Of a DNA stretch of 64,000 bases, positions 46,477-57,300 are shown piece after piece. The notes under the pieces were generated by a model. That model was not told the origin of the DNA. It did not search any database and saw only the letters and a program-made list of their open reading frames with translations. Numbering within the stretch: position 1 is the stretch's first letter; each line of letters starts with the position of its first letter. The position numbers were made by a program, and so were the translations under genes. This stretch comes from Costus lasius (lineage: Eukaryota > Streptophyta > Magnoliopsida > Zingiberales > Costaceae), in NCBI GenBank assembly GCA_027563935.2, contig CM050453.2:87518665-87582664 (forward strand), given 5' to 3'.

Positions 46477-47352
46477 TTACATAGAAGTAGAAAGATTGAC
46501 TTCCGTAACATAGATACCTGAGCAAGAAGTTAAGGCCAAGCCTTTCTTCTCCTCATTCTGAAGCTGCTTGCAGTCCCTTCTCCAGTGACCCTGCTCGGCA
46601 CAGTGAAAACACCTCTGGTCCTTTGACCTCTTCGCCTTTTTCTTCGGTGCTTTGGTAGGACCTCTGGCACTGCTCTTAGCACGTGCCTTACCCTTCTTCT
46701 TTATCTTCTTGGTCGCAGGGACCAAGAGAACAGAATTGGGTTTGGTCTTACCCATCTCTTGCTCGGCTGTTTGGAGCATATTCATCAATTCCTCCCGTGT
46801 GCACTCAATCTGGTTCATGTTGAAGTTAATGATAAACGGACTGAAGCTAGGGGGTAGGGAATGAAGAATAAGATCCACAACCAGCTCGTTGTCTATGGTG
46901 TGTCCCAGTCTCCTGAGATGATCCACGTTCCCAATGAGTTTGAGAACATGGGGTCTCACTGGTGCACCTTCAGACAACTTGCACCGAAAGACTGCTTTGG
47001 CGGTGTCAAATCTCTCAGTTCTAGCCTGAGCCTCGAACATCTGTTTCAGACGAGTAATCATCTGAAAAGCGTTCTGCTCCTCATATTGCACCTGCAGTTC
47101 AGGTGCCATATTGGCTAGCATAAGACATGCAACCTCCAAAGAGTCATCCTGATGCTTTCTATAAGCATCTCTGTCTGCCGTTCGGGCATTAGGCGGAGGA
47201 GCCGCAGGAAGAGGCTGTTCAAGGACATACAGCTTCTTCTCGAGCTTGAGGACTATCCTCAAGTTTCGATGCCAGTCCATAAAGTTAGTTCCAACTAACT
47301 TATCCTTATCAAGGAGGGATAGCAGTGATAATCTGCCAGTGTTCGTAGCCAT
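46477..47352 (-). CDS. Copia-2 gag
   Basis: A 291-codon open frame starting MATNTGRLSLLSLLDKDKLVG. It contains the UBN2-type gag core (DDSLEVACLMLANM; FEAQARTERFDTAKAVF), a Lys-rich segment, and an intact CCHC zinc knuckle CFHCAEQGHWRRDC. It ends at a TAA directly before the protease, where copia-1 has TCA (Ser), so the stop is a mutation rather than a designed gag terminus. The capsid and nucleocapsid parts look functional and could still be supplied to other elements. Confidence 0.93.
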   Translation of the reverse strand: MATNTGRLSLLSLLDKDKLVGTNFMDWHRNLRIVLKLEKKLYVLEQPLPAAPPPNARTADRDAYRKHQDDSLEVACLMLANMAPELQVQYEEQNAFQMITRLKQMFEAQARTERFDTAKAVFRCKLSEGAPVRPHVLKLIGNVDHLRRLGHTIDNELVVDLILHSLPPSFSPFIINFNMNQIECTREELMNMLQTAEQEMGKTKPNSVLLVPATKKIKKKGKARAKSSARGPTKAPKKKAKRSKDQRCFHCAEQGHWRRDCKQLQNEEKKGLALTSCSGIYVTEVNLSTSM

Positions 47353-49034
47353 TGTTCTACAACACCCAAGAAGAACAGATTAGTACTACTTCGAATCATT
47401 TAAACTGGACTTGTTTTAAATGATTTCTGCTCTCACTATTTTAAATTCGAATTGACAACCCACAAAGTCAATCGGGAAGTTTAAGACTTCCTAGTGAGAT
47501 GGGATCCTTATTTCACATGAGGCTTCGCGTCCCACGAGGGTGGGATGAGATGCACAAAGTAACCCATGTTTCCTAAGGTGGGCGCGCCGGCCGATTGCTC
47601 CAAGCAACTCCCCTTGTTGAGACAGTCTGGGCATTTCATGTCCAGCGAGGGCTGGATACAACATGAAACCTTTACCTCTCAACGATGCCTCTAGACTTTC
47701 ACCATGTGCCCAGCACATGTGAACTTCTAGTCAAGTCCATTCCTAACCGTTATGCCCAGGGCCAACGAGTTTCCTTGCGAAGGCACGCCAAGGTTAAAAC
47801 TGGACTGGGGAAACCATTGCCACCACGCACTTTCTAAAGATAAGTGGGTGTGTCCCACGAGGGTGGGAAACAATTCACAACTCCACTGATCGATAGCTTA
47901 GTGAGGGCTACGCGTTAGAAGGCTACCAGACTTGATATTTTAATTGAGGGTTTTTGTTTAAGGTCTCATCATCTCAGTTTTATCTTATGTCTATCATTAC
48001 AGGCATGCAATCCTATGGTGATAACATAACGATAAAACATTTCAGGCATGCTTCTGCAGATAATAATAAAAGCAGTAAAGGATGATGTGATCATATCCTA
48101 TACAAGACATTGAACCAATCCATGCCATGAAATAGGTTCAACTCTTGTCCTAGAACTCAAGCCCCAAAAACTAGACCTAGCCTAGCCGACCTCTAGCTTG
48201 AACTTCAAGGTTGGCTCCAAGGTCCTTCTCTCATGGTTTAGCTCTCAAACCCTAGAGGTACACTTTAAAAGTTCCCCATAGGTTCGGCCAATGCCATGGT
48301 CTTCCTCCAAGGAAGGTGCGCCACCATGCAAGGGACCAAGATAGCTAGCTCTCAGACCAAAAGAGATTTGGCCAAGCTTTCTTGCGCCACTAAGCAACCA
48401 AGCACCAACTTGCATGCGTCACCTTGCATGCTTGCGCCATCAAGCAAGATGTGAGCATCAAGGTCCAAGAAGGATGCGCCTAGCCCTTAATCTTCCTCTT
48501 AATTTTTACAAAAATAACGAAAAAGATGGCACGCAGGCCGCACAAGGATACATCACAGGCATGCAAGAGGGGGCTTGACTCATGATCACAACATTATGCA
48601 CAATCAAGGTATTTACTCATGCAATTCTACATGCTCATGAAAAACATAAAATCTGAAATTTTACTTTTTCATAAAACTAGTCTCTTTTTCTCATCTTCTT
48701 CTCACAAATCTTTTGGTTTATTGCGATTTATTTTTCATGATGATTTCAGAGATCCTTTCGGCTGGCAATTTTGTGAGATCAAGAGACTTGGCCAGTCCGA
48801 AGACACAATGCCCGTCCTACTTGACAAAATTACGTGCGCCTTTGATCTTTAAATCAAACAAGAAAAATAGTCCAAAAATTCCAAAAGAGATTGAGAGGAT
48901 GATAGAAACAAGAAACCTCAATTTTTCCTACTTAGAAAAATTGTTTGCCATGCATCATGCTATTTACGAAAATAGAGATATGGCATGTGAGCATGAAAGA
49001 AAAGCATAAAACATCGTTCGAATCTTGCAAGTCC
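47353..49034 (-). other. Non-coding leader of copia-2
   Basis: 1.7 kb between primer site and gag, homologous to the copia-1 leader. No credible protein. Confidence 0.7.
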
Positions 49035-49046
49035 CTCTGATACCAC
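49035..49046 (-). other. Primer-binding site of copia-2 (tRNA-iMet type)
   Basis: Minus-strand GTGGTATCAGAG directly follows the 5' LTR, matching the initiator-methionine tRNA complement. Confidence 0.87.
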
Positions 49047-51002
49047 TGTTGGGAAACCCCGGGGACATTTTACAAATTTCAGAGTTATAGACATACATTT
49101 TTCGCAGCGGAAGAATGTCCCCGAAACAGGCCGGTCCCAAAAACCCAGTGAAGATCGCAAGCAAGGGAGTCGACACGATGAGTTAGGAAATACCTTAAGA
49201 GCAATATGGAGCGATGCCGATGTAGGCGTCCAAGTGTGCGCCCTCTGCAGTCTCGCAAACACGGATCTCTTGAGTTCTCTTCTTCCACGCCCGGTGCTAG
49301 CCTCGGGAAGAAGATCCAAGCCTTAGGGAGATACTCTACTTCACTTGCGCCACCAAGAGAGATGATGCGCCAAGAGAAGAAGGAAGACTACCCAAACCGC
49401 CAAGCACTAAAGTTCCTTGCGCCAAGAGGAAAGGAGGAAGAGGCTTGCGGTTATGGAAGAAGGAAGATGCGCCCTTGCTCCAAGTACTTGCCCCTCTTCT
49501 TGTGTTCACACCTTCAAGGATTGATTACTCACAAGAGGGGGCGACTAGGGTCACATTTATAGGGGAAGAGGCGGTTAGGGTAAAGGCTAGGATCATGACA
49601 AGTGTAGGGCTAGGATGAGGAGGTTTGAGACAAGGAAAGTCTCCAAGACATTTCCATAATTCTCAGTCAACCTTTTCTTTTGTGCCCACGCCTTTCCTTG
49701 TGTGCCAAGGCCTTGCCTTGCGCCTCAAGCAATACCATAGAGGCATGCATTCCATCCTAGGAAGAGAGGGGAGGAGCCCTTTACTTCCATAATGAAGCAA
49801 AGGCGCCAACATGACCCCATTATGCCCCTAGGCGCTTAATGGTTCATGTTTCTCCCCATTATACCCTTTTAGCCTCTCATCTCTTCATGAGAACTTGTTA
49901 TTGGGCCTCATTGGATAATGAGCTAGCCCAAACTTCATTACATGGGTTGATTTAAGCACTTGGATCCAATCCAATGCAACCCTAATCCAAATGTGACCCA
50001 CCATGGTCAAATACGGGTCAACCTGCCAAAAATGAAGTTTGGCTCCAATAACATTCTTCCATCTCATCAGGCCCATTGGCGCTGATGAAATCTCCCAATT
50101 AGATCCGAGTTATCCAATAACTCGATCATAAGGCTTCCCGATCAATACGAGAACTCAAGTATCAAGGTGTGCGACCCTGTAGGTTCCTCTGACCCGGGCA
50201 GTGCTGACCAAAGGTTATCACAAGCAGTGAGTGGCACCTAGCAGTGCATCGCTGCTACCCAGGTCATTGGAATGGATATCGACATCGACATCCCCATCAT
50301 CGCAACTAGGTACAGATGCATTACAGTCTCTTTGCCGAACTGATATCCGATTGGACAAGTGTGTCACCACTTGTTTTCATCCAATCACATGGCTATGACT
50401 AAAACAGGTTCTCACCTAGGTATGGCCATACACTCTCAGTCATAGAACCATAAAGGAGCTCCATGGATATCATACTTCCCTAAGGAAGGGGCAAATCCTA
50501 TGTCTGTCCATTGATCTTCTCATATGGGTCGCGACATGCTCAATAACAACTGTTATGACCTCCCAGCTACGGCAAGGTGTTAGGTTGTATCAAAGCAAGT
50601 CCCTAACTATATAGAATGATCAATGACCTCAAGTCAAGGGATCAATGCATCTCCTGTCACTTATGAGGATAACTCATGACACCAAGTCATAGCCTCATAG
50701 CGGGTCTATCCAGTATATCCTCCAATGATACACCCATGTGTCTGCGTTAGCACCACGTGCCTAACCAGCCCACATACCAGTCTCACAAGTACCAGAGTTG
50801 TCCCATATCCACTCAGGTACATCGACTGGGGACAATTATTTGAGCACAGATCCAATCTGTCTCCAGGGACATTATCATGTAAGTACACAATCGCAGGTGT
50901 AGTCAAACAATGATAACGACAATGCCAGAATGATATATAAATATCAATGTTAAGTAGTACATAAGTTGACCAAAACTAGGTCCTAGGGCATATACACCAA
51001 CA
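49047..51002 (-). repeat. 5' LTR of copia-2
   Basis: 1956 bp, minus strand TGTTGGTGTATATGCCC...CCCAACA. The minus-strand TATAAAT box is at 49555-49561. GACGC follows at 51003-51007. Confidence 0.95.
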
Positions 51003-51007
51003 GACGC

Positions 51008-52211
51008 AACATTCACGGCCGCAGCTGTGAGTTTTTCGGCTGGCCATGAGTTTCGTGTTCAAGGGTGGATTTTGCGGCTAAGTTAAAAAGTTCACGGAAA
51101 CTTTCACAAGTCAAGCTGTGAGTTTTTCTATGTACACAACTTTTAGCTCATAGAAACTTTCCCGGCCGCAGTCGTGAACAGTTCTCGGGCCGTGAGTTTT
51201 TCCTCCTCTACCATTTTTTCACTCGATTCGACCCTGAATTGAGTGAGAATTGAACCAAACTCTTTAGAATTCTTCCTTGAAGGGTTCTGAACTGATTAAA
51301 CTATAAAAGGAAGAATTTTTGGAGGGCAAGTGAGACTTTTTCAGACAAACATGAATAGAGGCGGTGGCTAGGGTGAAATTTACTTCCAGAGCCAAATTCA
51401 AGCAGGAAATTCACTCAAAGGGATAATTAGACACTTCATCTTCATCTCTAGATCGAGGGGGAGCATTTATGATAACTTGTCTAGTGATTTCTTCTATTTT
51501 TATTAGGATGCAATGCAAGTTTCATCAAGATACATGTTATTTTCTTCGAACATGAGCGAGTAAACTTGTTTTCGGGATTAGGGATATAGTCCACGGACGT
51601 TTATGGATTAAAATCTATATTTTTAGTCTTTGATAAGATATTTTATAGTTTTGATTTGATTTGAAGTATGTTATTTACATGATTTACTCTGGCCAAGTAT
51701 GTTTATGTCTTAGACATTGCGAGAAGGACTAGGAGGTGAATCGTAACGTCGGAACTATTCTTTTCAAATCTACGAATCCAATCACGAGAGTAGTTTGGAT
51801 TTGTTTAAAGGATTTCAAGATTTTTCACAGAACTTAATGAGCCTAGTTGCGTTAATTGTCATGAGAGTAGGAAATTAGCGTAGCTAGGTACCAGATTACG
51901 CTTCGGGAGGAGGTAATCTGTACCTTAGGAAAAATCCCTTTCATTACTATAATATTTTGTTCAAGGGTTAATTTTTATTAAATTCATAATTGTTAGTGTG
52001 GTGAAACCTCGAGTCCCGACCTCTTAAAAACTGATTTTTACGCTAAAATGCTACCTTTGTTGCTGTTCGTACTTAGAGTTCACACAAAATCACAAATTGA
52101 TCCGTCTAGTTATAAACGAGTTGTGTAATCGGTACTCGACCGTCAGATCCTCATTGGGAATGATATCTTATTTTTTAACTTCGATAAATCTATGCACTTG
52201 CGGACGCATCA
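51008..52211 (+). repeat. 3' LTR of Athila-2, second part
   Basis: Continues the LTR begun at 41206. It holds ACGGCC/GGCCGTGA words (51015-51200), TATAAAAGG at 51302-51310, TTGCGAGAAGGACTAGGAGG near 51717, and the end GCACTTGCGGACGCATCA. Total LTR length without copia-2 is about 1455 bp, equal to Athila-1. The ends TGATGCG and CGCATCA are perfect inverted repeats. Confidence 0.92.
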
Positions 52212-52356
52212 GTGTACAACCCAGTGTTGGGAGGTCGGGGATTGGCACATTGACACGTGCCACAGTGGCGAACGACACGTTCTACATCCTTACGACGAGT
52301 GGGCCAGAAGAAATAGTCTTCGGCAAATTCGAGGGTCTTGTCGCAGCCATGGTGCC
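52212..52356 (-). pseudogene. Element C integrase zinc-finger fragment (Ty3/gypsy)
   Basis: On the minus strand: GCDKTLEFAEDYFFWPTRR, VVRHCGTCQ and PPNTGLYT, the HHCC zinc-binding region of a Ty3-type integrase. It ends abruptly at the Athila-2 LTR. The part encoded before it lies at 62776-62932, on the far side of the 10-kb insertion. Nothing after TGLYT is in the window. Confidence 0.88.
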
Positions 52357-54321
52357 TGAAAACACCAGAATTTATAGTAAATTTCATACCATTTTATATA
52401 TCTTTTCATGTCAAATTCATACCACTTTGCCTATTTTTATGCCTTTTTATCAAATATTATAAAATCTACTTCTATTTTGGTTTTTCATGATTTTCAGGTA
52501 AAAAGACATGATTTTAAGGTGTTTTCGAGCAAAATCAAACACATAGAAGAATTCTCATCATCAAGAAGAAGATACATGACAAATTTCAAGCAAAATGCAG
52601 GCACGAACCAAAATACGGCAGGGCCGTAATCTATATTACGGTACCGTATTTTCGTACGCTACCGTAATATCAGAGCACTACCGTAATTTGGGGAGTTTTT
52701 CACTAGAGAATTTTCCTAATTTTACTGCACTGCCGTAAATAATTACACGGTGACGTATTTTGGAGCGCTTTCAAACCAGAGATATTCACTGAAATTACGG
52801 CACTGCCGTAAGCCATTTAACGGGCCGTAATTTCCAGACAATTCCTACCAGAGAGTTCAGTTGATTTTACGGCACTGCCGTAATACATTTTATGGGCCGT
52901 AATTTTGACCCAGAACACACAGAACCAAAATACGGCATTGTCGTAAAATAAAACACGGCCATAATTTTTTCATGGACACGCGAGTTTTTGGGGCCCGATT
53001 CTTGCGCGGACCATATCTTGAGATCCAGACATCCAAATCGAGATCCGAAAGATGCTGCAGACTTGTCTCAAGGAGGATAATATAAAGGGAATGAAAGCCA
53101 ATTTTAAGGGGGGATAGAGAGAGCAATCAACAGAGAGGTGCTTAGGGTTCATCTTCACGCCGAGAGGCGTGGAGGCCACCTCAGGCCATGATTTTTTCAC
53201 AGAAGCTTTGCATGGAGGAGAGGAGGATACCCCAGAAGTTTTAGAGAAAAAGGAGTTCGATTGGAAGAGGAATCAACGAAAGAAGGGTTGTGGCACTATT
53301 CACAAGCGGAATTATGGCTGTAATTTCTATTACAGCCGTGTTGTAACGTTATTTCTCCCTTTTCTTTGATTTCTGATCATTCTAAACTATGAATTATTGT
53401 AATTCTCCATCCATGCTTTCTTAGACATATTATGGGACATGGGGAGTAATTTCCCTTGATTTTTAATAACTCAATAACTATTATTTTTGTCATGATAATC
53501 CTCGTTGCGATAATTCTGCTTTTGTGATGAACCATCTTTAATTTTTCTTATATTTATAAATATCAGCATGTTTTAGAATTTTGCAAAATAGACTGAAAGG
53601 TTGATTGTGAAATTTGGAAACCTAAAAATCATTGAGTTTGGAACTTATCGTAAGAGATTAGGTTTGTTCTTTGAATTCTGATTTTTAGTAGTTTAATTGC
53701 CATGTTAGATAATTTGAATACAGGATTGAGTTATTGTATCAAACGTGGAGATCTTGCACGAAAGTGAGGATCAGAACGTTGGAGACCCTTAAGTAGAACT
53801 TGTGTTGAGACTCGGATGCACGAAAGTGATCCTTGAGATTCCACCTGAGACAATCAACTTAGAATTCGGATGCACAAAAGTGATCTTTGAGTTCTTTGAT
53901 TGATAATTTACTTATCTTCAGCGTTGGGATAGATCTTGTGCGAAAGTGAGGACTGGTCCCTGCATGATTGTCTGCACGAAAGTGAGATAATCCTTTTATG
54001 AAGTAAATTATGTCTTTATCATGATGAAATTAGTATGACGACCTTTTATTTATATCTAGTCATTGAAATTAAGGTGGATGAAACCCTAGTCCCAGTTTCT
54101 CTCTGATTTATCTTTTCACCCTTTATATTGCTTACTTGCATTAAAATCGGTCGCTTAGCTAGTAAGAATATAATTATTTGGTACTTAACAATAAGGTCTC
54201 TGTGGTTCGATATCTTTCTTTAGTACTTTGAGTATCCGTGCACTTGCGGAGTACAACAAGTTTTTGGCGCCGTTGCCGGGGATTAGTCCAAGGTACACGC
54301 CAAACAACTTGGGATACGACA
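52357..54321 (+). repeat. 5' LTR of the non-autonomous element, with embedded primer site
   Basis: 1965 bp, TGAAAACACC...GGGATACGACA. Features are the GATTTTCAGGTAAAAAGAC block (about 52490), TTACGGC/GCCGTAA words (52615-52960), TATAAAGGG at 53081-53089, and repeated GCACGAAAGTGA words (53750-53990). The expected end, GCACTTGCGGAGTACAACA, is at 54258. The LTR runs 63 bp beyond it and includes a perfect primer site at 54265-54282. Confidence 0.9.
54265..54282 (+). other. Primer-binding-site copy inside the LTR
   Basis: TGGCGCCGTTGCCGGGGA, seven bases after GTACAACA, the position a primer site takes after the LTR in Athila-1. It now lies inside the LTR. The 3' LTR has the same site with two changes (62719-62736). 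Confidence 0.9.
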
Positions 54322-54327
54322 AGTTTT

Positions 54328-54345
54328 TGGCGCCGTTGCCGGGGA
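54328..54345 (+). other. Primer-binding site of the non-autonomous element (tRNA-Asp type)
   Basis: TGGCGCCGTTGCCGGGGA, six bases after the present LTR end. It is an exact second copy of 54265-54282. A third, degraded unit (GTTGCTGGGGACCTTGGGATACGACA) follows at 54371-54396. Confidence 0.9.
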
Positions 54346-54398
54346 CCTTAGTTTTGTTAATATCAAAATAGTTGCTGGGGACCTTGGGATACGACAGG

Positions 54399-55651
54399 TT
54401 TTCCAATCTCTCGGCAATGCAAAGAAAGGGGTGCATAGGCTGGCTTGGCAAAGGAAGCGGCAAGGCATCTCTCGGCAACATCAAAAAAGGAGGAGCAGCC
54501 GAAAGCACAAAAATTGGAGAGGAGAAGCTGAAGGAATAAAAAAGAAGAGGAATTGAGAAAGGAGGGAGGCTGAGGAGTACTCTCGGCGAGGAGGGCTGGA
54601 AACAAAGAGAAAGCAATTGAGTCTCGGCAAGAAGAGAAGAAGTAGAAAAAAAAAAAAAAAAAGAAAGAAGAATAGAAGAGGCTCTTGGCAACACTAAAAA
54701 AAAGGAGACGAATAAGAGGAGACAATTGAAGGTGAAAGCTTGCTTAGGTTAGGCCCCCTTGTGGCTAGGGATTGAAGATTGAAATTGAAGATGGAGGAAG
54801 CTTGCTTAGGTTAGTCCCGGTGACGCCTTTGTGGCTAGGGACTAAAGATTGAAATTGAAGATGGAGGAAGATTGCTTAGGTTAGGCCCGGTGACGCCCTT
54901 GTGGCTAGGGACTGAAGATTGAAATTGAAGATGAAGGAAGCTTGCTTAGGTTAAGCCCGGTGATGCCCTTGTGGCTAGGGACCGAAGATTGAAATTGAAG
55001 ATGGAGGAAGCTTGCTTAGGTTAGGCCCGGTGACGCCCTTGTGGCTAGGGACTGAAGATTGAAATTGAAGATAGAGGAAGCTTGCTTAGATTAGACCCGG
55101 TGATGCCCTTTGTGGCTAGGGATTGAAGATGGAGGAAGCTTTAGGTTAGACTCGGTGACGCCCTTGTGGCTAGGGACTGAAGATTGAAGTTGAAGATAGA
55201 AGAAGCTTGCTTGGCATTTTATGCCATTATTAGGTGAGACCTGGTGATGCCCTTGTGGCTAGGGATTGAAGATGGAAGAAATCTGCTTGGCCGTAAATCT
55301 ATTCTTTTTAACAAAGGTGCTAAGATTGTACGTTATTCTGCTTTGATCTGCGCTACTGTGCCAAGATTGCACGGGTTTAATGTGCTGAAAGTTTGCATAC
55401 GCTCGCACCGAAGCCTCACACCGGAGTTATCTTCCTCCGCCGAAATTTCTACCGAAAGAACTCGAGATCCGACCGTCGGATCTCGCTTGAATCACGCCCG
55501 CATACTCCCCTCACGCCGGCAAATCTACGGCCTAAAGATCCGGCCATCCGATCACCGGATCGCCGGAATCGAACAAAAATCCGCCAGCAACCCTGTTTCC
55601 GCCCAAATCGTAAATTTGCCGTTGATTTTTCACCGGACAGCACCAAACTCC
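54399..55651 (+). repeat. Left arm of the giant inverted repeat
   Basis: Runs from TTTTCCAATCTCTCGGC to GCACCAAACTCC. Its reverse complement is at 57301-58415, with the same order of segments. It holds purine-rich DNA with TCTCGGC words, a 70-bp tandem array (about 54735-55250), and a GC-richer segment (55290-55650) that can be followed base by base in the right arm. It is longer than the right arm mainly because of extra 70-bp units. Confidence 0.9.
54735..55250 (+). repeat. 70-bp tandem repeat, left arm
   Basis: The unit runs from AAGCTTGCTTAGGTTAGGCC through CTTGTGGCTAGGGACTGAAG to GATGGAGG. Unit starts at 54798, 54868, 54938, 55008 and 55078 are exactly 70 bp apart, with partial units before and after, about seven to eight in all. 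Confidence 0.9.
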
Positions 55652-55995
55652 AAAGGCCGGATATTTCCCAAATTTAAAATATCCAAAAAGCCGTCAAGAC
55701 CGGATATTTTCCAAATTTCAAATATCCAATAAGCCGTCAAGGTCGAATATTCCACAAAATCAAATACCCAATAAGCTGTTGAGGCCGGGTATTTCTCAAA
55801 AATCAAATACCCAATAAGCCGTTGTGGCCAGGTATTTTCCAAATTAATATATCCATTAAGCCACCAAGGCCGGATATTTTCTTAAATTAAAATATCCATT
55901 AAGCCACCGAGGCCGGATATTTTCTCAATTTAAAATATCCAATAAGCCGTCAAGGCCTGGTATTTTTCAGGATTAAATACCCAATATCCGGCTAT
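55652..55995 (+). repeat. About 43-bp tandem repeat of small palindromes
   Basis: About eight units of the form CCGGATATTTTC...AAAATATCCAATAAGCCG. Each unit carries GGATATTT and AAATATCC facing each other, so every unit can form its own short hairpin. Confidence 0.85.
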
Positions 55996-56029
55996 GATGG
56001 CTTATATGTTTCAATCCAGAATTCAGATC

Positions 56030-56650
56030 GGAAATCCGATATCGTATTTAGAGAGATCAGATTTGACTTAGTAGGAATCGACTCCTGGATCATTCCAATC
56101 ATCAATGGATTGACCTAGATATGTTCAGATCAATTTCAGCCGTCGATTGTATATTTAGATTTGATTTATCACAACCGTTCATTTAAATTCACGGATTTCT
56201 TTCAATTCAGATCTCAGATCAAAGATCTGATATTGTAGTTAGAAAGATCAGGGTCGAGATAGTAGGAATCGACACCTTGATCATGTCAAACATCAACTGA
56301 TTGACCTAGATATGCTTAGATCAATATCAGCCATTGATTTAAAGTTTATATCAGGTTCATCTTGACCGTTCATTTAGATTCATCGATTTTCTTCAATCCG
56401 GGTCTCGGATGAAAAATCTGATGTTGGATTTAGAAAGATCAGGTTTAATATAGTGGGGATCGACTTCTTGATCAAGTCTAAAGTCAACCACTTGACTTAG
56501 ATATGCTTAGATCAATTTTTGCCATCGATTTAGAGTTTAGATCAAGCCCATCTTGAACGTTCGTTTAATTTTGCCGATCTGCTTTTATTTATATATCGGA
56601 TCGAAAATCCGATATCATATTTGGAGAGATCAGATTCGACTTAGTAGGGA
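56030..56650 (+). repeat. About 190-bp tandem repeat
   Basis: Four units with starts near 56052, 56242, 56432 and 56621. Each has AGATCAG, TAGTAGG.ATCGACT, TTGACCTAGATATG.T.AGATC, and a CCGTTCATTTA-like segment. Confidence 0.8.
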
Positions 56651-56689
56651 TCGACTCAGAAGGTAACAGATTGACCTTGATACGTTCTG

Positions 56690-57180
56690 ATCATTCGTAG
56701 CCGTTCATCTGAAATTTAGATCTGGGCCGTTTGATCGCACCAGATTAATTATGACCGTTCAATCAAGGCAGAGATTGGAACCGTCCGATTAATCCTTAAC
56801 AGATCTAAACCGTTGGATTCATTTTAATAAATCAGATTAATATTAGTCGTTTGATTAAACATGAAGTAATCTCGATCATTGGATTTGGTACAGATCTGGA
56901 TCGTTGATTTCATGGGATGAATCTGATCCGTTGATTTGAATTTATTTAACCGCCTAGATCTCAACCGTTCGATTATGCTCGGAATAATCTGGAGCGTCGA
57001 TTTTATGAAGTTCTGGACCGTTGATTTCGTGAGAAGAGTCTCGGCCGTTGGATTTAAGTTATTAAATTGTATTATTCTCGGCCGTTCGATGTGATTTGAA
57101 ATGATCTAGATCGTCGATTTTTTTTAATCTGGATCGTTGATTTCTTTGAACGGATCCGGACCGTCCGTTTTATTCTTCGT
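56690..57180 (+). repeat. Short GATC/CCGTTGATTT word array
   Basis: About 500 bp with some fifteen to twenty irregular copies of GATC(T/C)GGACCGTTGATTT-like words. It carries no protein. Confidence 0.7.
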
Positions 57181-57300
57181 CACCCGCGACGACGGCGGCG
57201 GCATTCGAAGATCAGGGGTTCGTTGCCCCTGCCCGATCACCGCACCTCCGGCCAATCAGCTCTGGGTGTAGCCTTTCCATGTCGAGCGGGACTTGTGGCT

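Larger units (their letters stand above)
41457..51002 (-). mobile_element. Ty1/copia retrotransposon copia-2, minus strand, nearly intact
   Basis: 9546 bp with complete LTRs, flanked by the perfect target duplication GACGC (41452-41456 and 51003-51007) and inserted in the Athila-2 LTR. The two LTRs (1954 and 1956 bp) look about 99% identical by eye. The gag-pol frame from 47352 to 43432 has no frameshift and only four stop codons. It is related to copia-1 in protein, leader and LTR, but belongs to a different, much younger insertion. It is the most recent large insertion in the window judged by LTR similarity. Confidence 0.96.

Noticed and set aside
54252..54321. LTR end placed at GTACAACA (54258)
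   Set aside because: That end leaves the 3' LTR tail before GTGCC unexplained. The solo LTR with GTAAC supports the longer end too.
54735..55250. 70-bp repeats as a CRISPR-like array
   Set aside because: Units are contiguous without variable spacers, in a plant retrotransposon.
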